NCBI GenBank assembly: GCA_019648995.1
Contig: BLXT01004423.1
Coordinates: forward strand, 833,073 to 855,775
Source of the DNA: Plakobranchus ocellatus
Lineage: Eukaryota; Mollusca; Gastropoda; Plakobranchidae
Reading direction: 5' to 3'
DNA: 22,703 nt
The notes beneath the pieces were generated by a model. That model did not search any database and was not told the DNA's origin. It saw nothing but the letters and a program-made list of their open reading frames with translations. The position numbers and the translations under genes were made by a program. The number at the start of each line of letters is the position of its first letter. Position 1 is the first letter of the stretch. Below are positions 1 through 9,804 of the stretch, in pieces.

Positions 1-2
1 AT

Positions 3-55
3 ATTCCTGTGAGACTTTCTAAATTCCTGTGAGTAGAGGTGAATATTCCTGTGAG
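3..55. repeat. Short tandem-like repeat, three copies of ATTCCTGTGAG
   Basis: The 11-mer ATTCCTGTGAG occurs at 3-13, 23-33 and 45-55, spaced 20 and 22 bases apart with different sequence between the copies. The array may extend beyond the left edge of the window. It probably lies in the intron before the exon at 508. It is too short to assign to a repeat family. Confidence 0.7.
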
Positions 56-480
56 AACAATTTGGGGTTGGCAGGTCTGCATTCAATTCTGCGTATGAAT
101 ACACCCATAGCGAGAAACTGTCAGACGACGCAAATTCGCCAGCTCGTTGAAAAAGATGCCCTGTGTTCTAACACACCAGGTCAACAGTTTTTTTTATGCG
201 TCGGGCACCTTTTTCCCGTTTTTGTAACACAATAAATTGAATAACTAGCTCACACATAAATCAAAGGACAAATGCAATGAACTGAGTAAATAACGGAACT
301 TTTATTTGATATAAATTTTAATATGATCAATGATTTCTAGTAATGCCAAAATCAGGGTAGAAAGTCAATGATTTCTTTATTTTGTGTGCTTGGCGCCCAG
401 GGCTAGGCGGGGTTCAGACTGCCTATTTTCATTTATCAGGCTCTCAGTTTTCATTAGATTTGAATAAAAAATGTTGAGGT
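56..480 (+). other. Probable intron, preceding the 508-631 exon
   Basis: This stretch precedes the strong 3' splice site at 506-507 and so probably belongs to the final intron of the left-hand gene. Positions 80-235 are open in one frame with fairly mixed base composition, but the only acceptor-like AG near its start lacks a pyrimidine tract. Joining that frame through the donor-like CAG/GTCAAC near 177-185 would put the 508 exon in a frame that stops after 18 codons. I therefore do not call it an exon. Confidence 0.4.
149..215. repeat. Imperfect inverted repeat
   Basis: GAAAAAGATGCCC (149-161) is matched by GGGCACCTTTTTC (203-215), whose reverse complement is GAAAAAGGTGCCC, a 12 of 13 match. 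The arms are separated by 41 bases. It could be a relic of a mobile element or a chance hairpin. No coding capacity is associated with it. Confidence 0.5.
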
Positions 481-483
481 TTT

Positions 484-507
484 GTTTACTTCTGCCTTTT
501 TGTGCAG
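484..507 (+). other. 3' splice site (acceptor) of the terminal exon
   Basis: A pyrimidine-rich run (mostly T and C, 484-503) is followed by GTGCAG at 502-507, with the exon starting at G508. This matches the consensus metazoan acceptor well. It is the main reason for calling the following 124 bases an exon, together with their open frame and raised GC content. Confidence 0.7.
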
Positions 508-631
508 GTATGCTGGACGCTTTTCCTCCGCTGCAGCAGCCACAGGGAACAAACAGATGCATTTGATGGAACTATCTCAACTGCATGATGCTGCCATGGA
601 CATATCGCCCCAGCCAGAAGGAGCTTATTAG
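508..631 (+). CDS. Terminal coding exon of an upstream + strand gene (partial, unidentified)
   Basis: After the acceptor at 506-507, the frame G|TAT GCT GGA is open for 40 codons (509-628) and ends with TAG at 629-631. The peptide begins YAGRFSSAAAATGNKQ and ends ISPQPEGAY. It has a four-alanine run and a Met/Leu/His/Gln-rich middle that could be helical. Base composition is close to half GC, well above the flanking AT-rich DNA, as expected of coding sequence. The exon starts one base before a codon, so the preceding exon should end with two bases of a split codon. No catalytic or binding motif is visible and I do not recognise the protein. The second frame, with an ATG at 510, stops after 18 codons and is less likely. 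The rest of the gene lies left of the window. Confidence 0.6.
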
Positions 632-2234
632 CATTAGATGAACCAAAAAGCATCAAGCCACCTGAAACACACCCAAATTCAAGTGTGTTGCTCTCTTGAA
701 CTATGATGAACAGCTCATTTTGAGTGGCTTGAAATTTTATAAAAGCATAGCCTTATGACTCCCCGGCTTGCACAATCATATTTGACTTTGAAACAATGAC
801 TGTAGACATTTACAAACCAAAGGGAAATTGGATTAATTTCAATATGCTACAGATAATAACAGCACAACTGATGAAGTTAATTGCGTGATTTTTTTCCATG
901 TGGTGTTTGTTTTTCACAATTTGGCAAGATCCACTGTGTTGTCACCTTTTTTTCCCCCGAGAACAAGTGAAATAAAAATAGATGATATAGGAATACACAT
1001 TATTTGAGGATGTAAAGTTTTATGTTTCTGTTTCAATTACAAAAACTCAAGAAATTGCACTTCTCTGTTAAAACAGTCTTTATCTCAGTACCCTTATGTG
1101 AATTTTTTTTTTTTTAGCTCAAAAAAATCTTTCTGATTTTCTTATACACAAACTACAAGGTTCCCATATGCTTTTGTGATTTTCAGGCTGAACTGATTTT
1201 GTCAGTGTGCATCTATTTAGAAAAAAAAATTTCTTCGAACTTTTGTGACTTGAACTTGAAGATAAGAGTCATGTGTGCCAAACTCCTTGGCTTTATGGTG
1301 TTAAAATGCATCTTTTTTTCAAATTCAGTCAGTACATTTTGAATTTGGATATATTTAATTGTGGACTAAAAAAAACTTGTTTTGGTTTTACTTTTCAAAC
1401 ACTTGGCCATCATACCAAGTTGTACTATTATTAGAAAGCTACTGGGTGAATTGCCCGTCAGCAACACTAAGTAAAAGGTAAAAAATAACTTTTTGTAGTA
1501 AAAACTTCAAATGTCTTGGCCTTTCAGTAGTGTTTGTGACATTTGTGTCTAATTGGCTCTATTTATATGTCTCACTTCCGTTTTCAATGAGTCAGAGGTC
1601 ACATTTTAACATTTTAAACCAATTAAACAGCCTGGAACATTTTTGTGAGTGTGCAGTCAGGAAAACTGGACTGAACTGTTTGATTCTGGCCAGCCTAAGG
1701 GATTTTATTTATTTATTTTTTTTAACCAAAGAACCTCAGAAGTAAATGCAACATTCAAAGCATATGTCATGTAATATCTACAAATGGTTTTCTACTAGGT
1801 GTATTACATCAATATTTCTACACTTATCGAAATTTGCCGTGATACTCCACATAATTTAAAAAAAATCCACATACTCGTTAAAATAAGTAAGGGGAAACAT
1901 GGTAAAAATCTCTCTCTAAATCATGGATGACTTTAATTTTCTTCTGCCTTACTGAAGAAGATCTGGTAATTGCAGGTGCATGATAAGTATTCCTCAAGCG
2001 CAATGTGAAAAATAATGTTTTCTACCATAATTTTTGCTTTGAAGCCAAACAATTTATCTGACACATTCTACTGTTCTTTCACTAGGCTATTAATTTGTTT
2101 TTTTGTCCCCTGAGTTTTTTTGCAATACTTGTGGGGAGTAGAATTCTAATTTGTATTAAATCCCCCAATTTTCACCAAGCTCCTATATTTTATTAGTTTT
2201 ACTAGTATTGAAATTCCTTTTATGTTTGTGTGTG
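632..2234 (+). other. Probable 3'UTR (to about 1000), then AT-rich non-coding DNA
   Basis: The first 360 bases are the likely 3'UTR of the exon at 508-631. After that the sequence is AT-rich with many homopolymer T and A runs and only short random open frames. I see no splice-site pair bounding a plausible exon, no tRNA or rRNA signature and no transposon protein. Confidence 0.5.
971..976 (+). terminator. Candidate polyadenylation signal AATAAA for the left-hand gene
   Basis: A canonical AATAAA lies about 340 bases after the TAG at 629-631 and is followed at 1003-1036 by T- and GT-rich sequence (GATGTAAAG, TTTTATGTTTCTGTTT) suitable as a downstream cleavage element. This predicts a 3'UTR of roughly 360 bases. 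Further AATAAA hexamers occur on this strand (for example 4388-4393), so a longer alternative 3'UTR is possible. Confidence 0.5.
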
Positions 2235-2267
2235 CATCTGATCTGTGTCCCAGACACAGTCCAGATG
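2235..2267. repeat. Compact hairpin, 13 paired positions with a 3-base loop
   Basis: The inner stem is CTGTGTC (2243-2249) against GACACAG (2253-2259) around the loop CCA. The outer stem is CATCTG (2235-2240) against CAGATG (2262-2267), separated from the inner stem by a two-base mismatch on each side. It is too short for a typical microRNA precursor. It is a plausible structured element or an inverted-repeat protein-binding site. Function is not known. Confidence 0.7.
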
Positions 2268-3470
2268 TTTTGATATATTGTTTTGCAGAGGTGCACCAGT
2301 TTAGTTCTAGTATAGTAACCTTGTGATCCTACATTACTTTTTTTAAAATGAATGTGAAAATGTAAGACAAACTCGCTTTGGCAAAATCTTGATAGAAATC
2401 TACTCAGTTTGATATAAGAATGTATATGAAGTTTCTCAAACTTCTCTTATATGACCCTGGATTTCAAAACTTACTTTTCAATGCTCTAACCATTGACTAT
2501 AAAAGAAAAAAAAAGCATAACGAATTAGCACCAGTAATACTATAGTTGATAAAATGCTTCATATCCTTTTTTCCTTTTAAATTCACATGTGTTTAGAGTG
2601 GAAGATTTTTTTTCTCTCATAATGTGTAAAGAATGGAAGAATTCTGCACTTTTTGGGATCACAATTGGTCATTTGAAAGTTTGCTCTTTTTTAGTGTTAT
2701 CTGATAAGGTAATCCCTGGATGAAAATTTAGTAGGAGAAAGAAAAAAAACCTTTCCATGTTTTTGACATTCTTGATCATGTCAATCTTACATACATGTAG
2801 AAGTTTGGGGGGGGGGGGCTGGTTGTTGAGGTGGGCTGAAGGTTAAGTGTATTAAATTGCCATGTAAAACTAGAAATACAATGATCATCATGCTGAAAAA
2901 ATATTTTTTATGCTTTCAACAGTATTGTTTTAAATGAAGTTTTTGTTTTCCTTTTCTTTTTCTTTACAAGAAAAATGGTTTAAAAATTTCTAGTTAAGAA
3001 TTCCAGACCCTTTTGGATCCCAGTTTAAGTACCTTTTTTAATTTCTTTATAATCAGCAAGATTGCATAGCTTCAATAATACTCCTTAGTGAAGTTTTCAG
3101 GGATTTACTTGTCTCCTTTATAAAAAATGAAAGAAAAAAACAAAACCTTATGAATCGTAGAGTGTCAGGTGTTAAAACAACATGTTGCTGCTAAGCATAC
3201 TAAATTTAGACTATGAAATTGCTAGTGGGTAGTTCTTTTCAAAGGCCATGTAAAAAACTGACAGAGAAGTTGTAACAGTACTTAGTTTGCTCTGAGTGTA
3301 AACATACCTATATTATATTTAATATACAATATAAAATGATATTTGTATCCTTCTCTCTGAATTAAACATGAATTTTAAACAAATAATAAGTGTGAAGCTA
3401 ATGCAGTTTTTATTTGAAAAGCTATACCCCTCATTGTTTGTCATGAGCTGAAGTGCTAATAGCACAGTGC
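2268..3470. other. AT-rich non-coding stretch with a G12 run
   Basis: No gene is visible here. A run of twelve G lies at 2807-2818 in otherwise AT-rich sequence; its length is likely to be variable or poorly determined. AT-rich simple sequence occurs near 3308-3340. Reading frames are short and lack splice-site support. Confidence 0.5.
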
Positions 3471-3899
3471 AAGAATAGCCATCTAGCTACTGATTTTATC
3501 GCTGTGGTATAACTAGATCTAAAGCTATGCCTATTCTTCAAGCCTGCAAGGGAATTCAAAGACTCTCTCAGGCTGATCTGCAAGGCCTTGTCTAGGTTTT
3601 ATCAATAGATAATTTGTGTGTTCACGTTGTTGATGGCCATTCAGTGTCACTGTTTACCTCCTTTGGGATTATTATTTGTGTTTACTGTAGGCCTACTTTT
3701 GTTTATATACATCACTGAAACGAAAGCTATAGATCTAAAAGGAAACAGAACATTCACTGATCAATAGCACAAAGCACAATCGACCACCTTCACCATTATC
3801 ACTTTCATCTTCATCATGATAGTCATTCTTATCATCATGGTCTCCATAACTCCTTTCATCATCATTATCTCCATCATCATCATAGTCGGCACCATCACC
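3471..3899 (+). repeat. Diverged direct repeat, copy A, with ATC-type microsatellite end
   Basis: This copy matches 4932-5565 in the same orientation across about 320 bases. Shared anchor blocks in the same order are TTCAAGCCTG (3537 and 4994), GTCACTGTTTAC (3646 and 5106), ACTGTAGGCCTACT (3684 and 5144) and CATTCACTGATCA (3751 and 5231). Offsets stay between 1457 and 1480, so the copies differ by substitutions and small indels. Both copies then run into a degenerate ATC/CAT microsatellite, here 3788-3899. No open reading frame is shared. It is either a dispersed element with a microsatellite 3' end or a local segmental duplication. Confidence 0.8.
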
Positions 3900-4931
3900 T
3901 TAATTATTTTAAATAGTATTAGTAATTTGCTCAAGCATCTCTTTCTTTACTGTGCAATTGATGTTTCACTTTCAGAAATGAAATTTTCCAATTCCAATTA
4001 CATCTAGGAGTTTTTTAAGCATTTCTTTATTTCCATCCTTTTAAATCAAATCTCTGTACAATTCGCAACATAGGTATTTTTTCAAGCTGTTTGATTCAAT
4101 GTCCTTATTGTGAAGGGGATAAATATGTATTACTATTACACTGCTGCCAAATCAGCATTATAAGAATTTGGCATAGTAAGCCACAGCAAGGATTTGTTGG
4201 ACAAAACAGGGACAGTTATGATGACATGATTTGTGATGAACAATACCACATAACAGTAATAAATGCATGTATAGTGTAGTCATTTGTTAAATGTACATAT
4301 ATTACTGTTTGCAGGACTAATATATTTATAAATCTATGGGTTTTTTTTAATTGTTTTGAAGGGGCAATAGTATTGTTTAAAACTTCCAATAAAATTCAGG
4401 CATATAATCACTGATAGAACTAGCAAGAGAAGTTACGATCTCAACATTTTCAAAAATGTTTCAATTAATGAATTTGTACTGCTTCATATCTGGAAAACTT
4501 GCCGACACTCATTGTTGAGTTGTGTAATAATGATGCTGAATTTTATACTAATCTGTCAGTGCACACCAAAAAGTACCGGTAGTTAAGAAAAAGAAATTAG
4601 AATTTATGGTAAAATTACTAACAATGTAGATTAAAATAAACATAAATACATTTAAGAAGTTTTAAATCAAATCTTTTTAAGGTCCAAAATTAAGAACAAA
4701 GAATTAAAAGAAAAAAACATTTTGATATCTTAAAGTCGAGATTGATACAGTTTGACTTGGAGAATATAATTTGTAAAAAAAAGTAAGGGTGAATTTCATA
4801 TTGTAATTAATTAAATTAGTACCAATTCTTTAACTTCAAAACTTTAATGATGAATTCACTTGCAATCAAAATACATGTACCTTTTCTTTGTTTGTTAGTC
4901 TAAAAAGTCCTAACTTTTGTCAAAATTTAGC
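3900..4931. other. AT-rich spacer between the two repeat copies
   Basis: There is no convincing gene. A 62-codon open frame at 4091-4279 contains a CxxC but has no splice or codon-bias support. AATAAA occurs at 4388-4393, and a Pumilio-type word TGTACATA at 4292-4299 would matter only if the left-hand gene's 3'UTR reached this far. Confidence 0.45.
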
Positions 4932-5565
4932 TAGAATGGAAGTCTAGCTACCAATTTTATCTCAGTGGTATAATACTAGATCAAAAGCTATTCTTCAAGC
5001 CTGAAAGAAAACTCGAAGACTTATTTACAAGGCTGTGTTTTGGGTTTTATCTATAGAACTAGAAGATCTGCGAGTTCAGATTATTAGTACATGTTAGTCA
5101 TTCATGTCACTGTTTACGTCCTTTGGGGTTCTTATTTATATTCACTGTAGGCCTACTATGAGAGCCTACTTTGTTTGTTACTGGATTGTGGAACATTACT
5201 GAAAGTCTATAGATCTGCAATGAAATGGACCATTCACTGATCACTTGCACAAAGTGCATTTGACAGTAAGATAATTTTATTATCAGTTATCTTCCCAGTT
5301 TATCAGAAAATTACTAGAACCATCAAAATCATCACCACCTTTAGCATTGTCATCCCTTTCATCATCATCATCATCACCACCACCTTCATCATCATAATCA
5401 TTTATCACAACCATTATTGCCTCTTTATCAACATTACCCCCAACTCCTTCAAAGTCATTATCATCATCACCTCCATTACCACCACCTTTATCATCACTAT
5501 TTTAATCATCATCACCATCATCACCTTCATCAATATGAATTGTTATTGTCATCACCACCATTGTG
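4932..5565 (+). repeat. Diverged direct repeat, copy B, with long ATC/ACC microsatellite
   Basis: This is the partner of the repeat at 3471-3899, with the same anchor blocks in the same order. It differs by a small insertion near 5158-5175, where a second GCCTACT follows the shared one, and by extra sequence around 5270-5320 before the microsatellite. Its simple-sequence tail (about 5321-5565) is longer and mixes ATC, ACC and CATC units. The histidine-rich open frame here is only a translation of that microsatellite. Confidence 0.8.
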
Positions 5566-6149
5566 CAAACCATCACCCTATACACTCACAGCACAATACA
5601 TGTAATATTGTAATCATCCTTAGGTTAAAAAAACCTGACATAGTGACCTAGTACCCTATGGTACATGGAAGGTTTGCAAGAAATTTTTTTCAAATGTTGT
5701 AAATATAAGCTTCCACAAGTTGTTTTTTTTTAACTGTTCGCAGATAATAATTGAAAAAATTGATATGCGCAAGACAAGTGCACTAAATGTACATGTTTGT
5801 GGCTTAATTTTCATGCATCCACACAAGCAGCATAGTTTTATCATATCCCACCTCACCGAATACCGTTTCCATTAAATTAGGCCAACTACCAGACTTGGAT
5901 CTAAACATCATTTGTGTGTAGAAGAAAAACTTAGCTTATGAACTCAATGTGATACCTCTAAAGACTTGACGATATGTCAAAAGATATTACATCATACAGT
6001 CAATGCATTTTCGCTCCATTACTATTGAAGGCAATCTTCTTTTATTATTTTCAGCGCTTGGTTTGCAGACAAAGTAGTAGGGAGTGGCCTCATCAATAGG
6101 CTTATTGAGTACATATCGTTATTGCCTGCAATCAGTTTTTTACTACCCA
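5566..6149. other. AT-rich non-coding stretch
   Basis: There is no supported gene. A good acceptor-like TTATTATTTTCAG ends at 6054 and is followed by about 53 open codons in one frame. No donor, homology or codon bias supports it, and the peptide looks like translated AT-rich DNA, so I do not call an exon. Confidence 0.4.
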
Positions 6150-6176
6150 ACATTGTATGTAAAAAACATACAATGT
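6150..6176. repeat. Perfect 11-bp inverted repeat with A5 loop
   Basis: ACATTGTATGT (6150-6160) and ACATACAATGT (6166-6176) are exact reverse complements around AAAAA. It would fold into a perfect hairpin in DNA or RNA. AT-rich DNA produces such arms by chance now and then, so function is not implied. Confidence 0.75.
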
Positions 6177-6811
6177 GTATAGTTATAGTATTTAGTAAGT
6201 GTCAAGAGTGGTAACGGTTAATGATAAAGGATTTTGAATGGATAAGCTGATCCTCCCTTCATAAAAGCTAAAGACAACACATGTTTGTTCTATTTCGGTA
6301 TGGCTGGGAGAGACTAACTTCTCTAAGTTGAAGCCCCTTTCTATGGAAAATCCCTTCTTCCTCCCTCCCCAAACCACATAAAAATCATTAGGCTAATGTT
6401 GAATACTAAGACAACTTTCAATTTCATTGCTGAGATTCCAGGGAAAAAAGTGACAGTCTTTAACATTGCAACATGGCTCATTTGCACTGATAGGTGTTAT
6501 TTATAAGACAAATTTCGTTTGATGTGTAAGTCAATATTCTTTTCAATCTCCCCAGGATATTGACATACCTGGTATCCGTATTTGATGTACAATGGTTTTG
6601 GGAAGGTTAAATTCTCCGATACGCTATTTTTATTTAATGCCATGTATTCTTAATAAAATACCAATGCCTTTTTAAGATTCTGGGGTATTTCTAAGCACAC
6701 AAAGCATTGAGAAGAGTAAATCAGAAAAGGTGAGTAGGATCAGATGATCAATTCAATCGATGACCAAACTCATTACTGGCAAAAAATTAGTATAAAATCA
6801 GTGATGATAGT
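6177..6811. other. AT-rich non-coding stretch
   Basis: I see no gene, RNA gene or recognisable element here. Open frames on either strand are under 65 codons and carry no splice-site support. Confidence 0.4.
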
Positions 6812-6831
6812 TTTCCGCGGATCCGCGGAAA
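6812..6831. repeat. 20-bp perfect palindrome, TTTCCGCGGATCCGCGGAAA
   Basis: The word is fully self-complementary with no spacer. It contains two CCGCGG sites and a central GGATCC. It is GC-rich within AT-rich surroundings and stands at the left end of a GC-richer patch (about 6812-7020). It could be a dimer-type binding site, a transposon end or a chance palindrome. Confidence 0.85.
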
Positions 6832-6961
6832 TCCTCGGTTTTGGATCGGAGGAGGAATTTATTGTAAAGCATTATTTAATTCAATGTTTGTGAAAAATCG
6901 TTGAAAATGTGCTGGGAAATGGGTTTTTTTAGCCTGCGTCAGGATAAAAATGCTTCAGCTT

Positions 6962-6982
6962 CAGGGGGACGTTGTCCCCCTG
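6962..6982. repeat. Strong GC hairpin, 9-bp stem and 3-base loop
   Basis: CAGGGGGAC (6962-6970), loop GTT, GTCCCCCTG (6974-6982) form a perfect stem, followed by ACCCCCTT. It lies in the same GC-richer patch as the palindrome at 6812. Patches of the form GGGGG-loop-CCCCC followed by a C-rich run recur in many metazoan genomes as remnants of dispersed elements. I cannot name the family here. Confidence 0.8.
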
Positions 6983-7020
6983 ACCCCCTTCTACTAGGAC
7001 GAAATTCACCCTGGACCTAG

Positions 7021-8406
7021 ATCTATAGTCTACGTAAATTTTCCTCCTTTTTCATATTTCCTCACCATCATCACTGCCACTTAATTCGACATTTTCCTTG
7101 ATTCCACCCACTTAAAAAGTCCCAAATAATTCCCTCTTAATCCTTACTAACTCAGTAACTGACAAAACTTTGCCCAAATCGACATGCTGCTTGGCTCAGT
7201 TCCCGTCTGGTTTTCAGATCAAACTAAACCAAAATGCTTTTGCCTGGCCACCTCTTGCAGCAAAATCAATGTGCCCGATAACATAGACTATTCATTGTGA
7301 TCGAGTTACTGCGGCGGTGATGAGATTTGGGATGGAGGGTAGGGGGTGCGCAGGAGAGGAACAAAGGTGTGACATTAAGCTGGCCTAAACTTTTGCTAAG
7401 TACCACTCATGTGCGTGTGTGTAAAGCTGGTACAAGTGGTAGCGAGGAAGAAGACCGTGTTAATATATTTAAGAATCAATACTAAGGCAAAAGCCGCCCC
7501 CACCCCCAACTTTTTTTTTCCTCTATAGCTTGTCTTTCTCTCAATTCGACGTGTGGCCTGGTCCCTTTGATGTCAAATGATCAGGTGTGCACTGTGCTAG
7601 TCAATCTATTGATTAAGCCTGAAAATTTCATAAATTCTTGCCAAAATTTATATATTATAAGTAAAGAGATTTATTTAATTACTGTTTACCATCCCGTTAC
7701 AGCAAAAGTAAAAACATTTTTTTAACTTTATCTTACGAATAAAAAGAAATGGAAACTAGAACACAGAATATCGTAAAATGTTCATCTCATCACAACCTTC
7801 TTTGAAACACAGGCATGTAATTGTAAAAGAAGATAAAATCCACAGTAGAAAATAAGAGTTAGTAATAGTAGAACAGTAACATCATTTTTTCCATGTTTAA
7901 TTAAATAAAGAAAGAAAATATACAGACATTTATCACAAATCAAACAAAATATCCATGAGTCCATATATTTCAAACCTAAATGTAGGCTTCCAACTTTCAA
8001 CTGAGAACCTCTTGGGGTCATAACAATTAAACACTTATTTGATAATTTGAAAAAGCATAATTATTATTAATCATACATACTTCAGACATCACCACTGATT
8101 GATGAATTCTAAAATGTACATAATTTTCCACAAGTAATTATAGTATATACTGCTAGGTTGTAGCACTGGGATTTCCATAGCCTCCACCAAATAGTTAATA
8201 CAGATAGAAAATGTAGATACCTGTGTGGAAATACGATTTTTTAAGTAAATTTATCAATTCATATTTATAAGCAAAGGCTCAGTAATTGGGACTATTTTGG
8301 CAAGTCTTTCATTCAGATATTTGAAAAGTTGAAAGAGCTTGAGAGGCTTTATGAATTCAGGGGTGGGAGCATAAAAGTGAATTATACTGAAAATTTCCCA
8401 ATGTCC
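7021..8406. other. Non-coding stretch of mixed composition
   Basis: Positions about 7060-7580 have higher GC content than their surroundings, with C-rich runs near 7496-7506, and may contain degraded repeat sequence. From 7620 on the DNA returns to AT-rich. The longest open frame (7782-8021, - strand, 79 codons) is rich in Leu, Phe and Tyr as expected of translated AT-rich DNA. I call no gene. Confidence 0.4.
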
Positions 8407-8423
8407 GGGGCTGACAAGGCCCC
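8407..8423. repeat. GC-rich hairpin in a G-rich patch
   Basis: GGGGC (8407-8411), a 7-base loop and GCCCC (8419-8423), followed by a G-rich run to about 8440, stand out from AT-rich flanks. The arrangement resembles the hairpin patch at 6962-6982 in general form. The sequence similarity is too weak to claim common origin. Confidence 0.5.
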
Positions 8424-8882
8424 AGTGGGGTGCAGGGGCAGCGGCTTCCAAAAAAGAACTTTTTCTTTAAAGGCATCTGCAGATGGAATTTAAGTGTCTG
8501 TAAATAACAAATCCTGCATACTCTACATGCATTGAAAACATCAGCAATTGCACACAGATACAAAGATACAGAATGGGGGAAGCAGAAAAAAAATGTTCAA
8601 ACAGATTGAATGATGACAATGTCATGTGGTCAATTGTAGGTATATATATAATGAGCATTGCGTGAGTTTGGTCTATTTTGTGCCCAGCCTTTACTAAAAA
8701 ATTGAGCTTCAGGGTTTAGTGCTTTCTTAAGAATCCTTATTCCTATAGATGTACAAAAGTATAAAATATACTATTAGTGTTATTTTAATATTTTAATTCA
8801 AAGAGAACGGGACCTAGCAAAAAAAGAATGCTCCAACTTGTAGTATTGACTATATCATTCATAATTTGTCATCTAATGCAGT
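8424..8882. other. Non-coding stretch
   Basis: I find no supported gene or RNA. Overlapping short - strand frames at 8254-8658 run across the G-rich patch and AT-rich sequence without start-context, splice or composition support. Confidence 0.4.
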
Positions 8883-8900
8883 ACTAGTACTAGTACTAGT
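8883..8900. repeat. Three tandem copies of the palindrome ACTAGT
   Basis: ACTAGT is self-complementary, so the 18-base array is itself a perfect palindrome. It is a hexamer microsatellite and may be polymorphic in copy number. Confidence 0.85.
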
Positions 8901-9742
8901 CTTATGCAACTGAATAATTGTGAATTCCATTACCAGCGACACTCAATTTAAATTACTACTCATGCCTTAATAATCTCTTTGTGTAAACATCATTGATGTA
9001 TGAATACATGTATAGAGAAAATGGGAGCAAATACACAAACCATGAAAATGAGGCCAGCCAATACATTCAAATATCACTATTAGCTCAAGACAAACAAATA
9101 TATCAGCTCATAAACAGGAATATTTTTCAAACAAAGAGAATTATTACTTTCAGGAAAGCTCTCTACGTCTAATTGATTAAAATAATTTTTACTTCATTAG
9201 GTTTGGCCTCACCTCTCATTAAATATCATTTTATGATTACCATAACTTTAATTTAAATACAAAATCTTTTTTTATTCCTGTAACTAAGTGCACACTAAGT
9301 TTTTAAAAAATTCGAAGTGCCATCGCTGAATTCAAAGTTGGCTTTTCCATGTTGCACATGATGATCTTAATCCAACACTGACCAAAGAAATATGATAAAA
9401 ATATTCTCCACTGAGCCTCTCTAAACTTAACTCCCTCATCTCTCTCTATAATTCAGAAATCACCAAACTGTAACAGTCAGTGAGTCACCGTGAATGCAGA
9501 AGTGCATAAGTATATTGATATCCATAGCTTTACTAAGCTTTTAACATCACACCAATTATGACTCACCCAGAGCTACCTAAAAAAGTCTATTTTGCTGTGC
9601 TAGCGACAGCCTCTGTGCAGTCCGGCATATTTTTTTAGTTGAATGCCTAGAATTTCAAGCCGTCAAGTAAAAACTATAATCTAAATTACATTTTGTACAA
9701 ACTTTTTCTGAGAGATTATTCCTTTTTGCATAGCTGGTTATT
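8901..9742. other. AT-rich non-coding stretch
   Basis: I see nothing recognisable: no open frame above chance, no tRNA-like boxes and no repeat that matches elsewhere in the window. Confidence 0.4.
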
Positions 9743-9804
9743 GAAAGGAAACATGGTATCTATAGAAATACCTGAAAGGAAACATGGTGTCTATAGAAAT
9801 ATCT
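9743..9804. repeat. 31-bp tandem duplication
   Basis: Two adjacent copies, 9743-9773 and 9774-9804, start with GAAAGGAAACATGGT and continue to CTATAGAAATA. They differ at two positions (A/G and C/T), both transitions. This indicates a fairly recent local tandem duplication. Confidence 0.9.

Noticed and set aside
1-60. Considered as a CRISPR-like array
   Set aside because: Only three 11-base units with irregular spacing in a clearly eukaryotic, intron-containing window.
29-235. 68-codon + strand frame at the left edge
   Set aside because: It overlaps the short repeat and inverted repeat, has no good acceptor, and its frame would not join sensibly to the 508 exon.
377-562. 61-codon - strand frame overlapping the predicted terminal exon
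   Set aside because: It crosses the acceptor and half of the + strand exon. The + strand reading has splice, stop and polyadenylation signals; this one has none.
2235-2267. Considered as a microRNA precursor
   Set aside because: The stem is only 13 pairs in 33 bases, too short for a typical metazoan pre-miRNA.
5417-5605. Histidine-rich 62-codon open frame
   Set aside because: It is a translation of the ATC/ACC microsatellite, with no independent coding evidence.
6055-6213. Acceptor-like TTTTCAG followed by about 53 open codons on the + strand
   Set aside because: No donor, partner exon or recognisable peptide; the frame runs through the A5-loop hairpin, which argues against coding.
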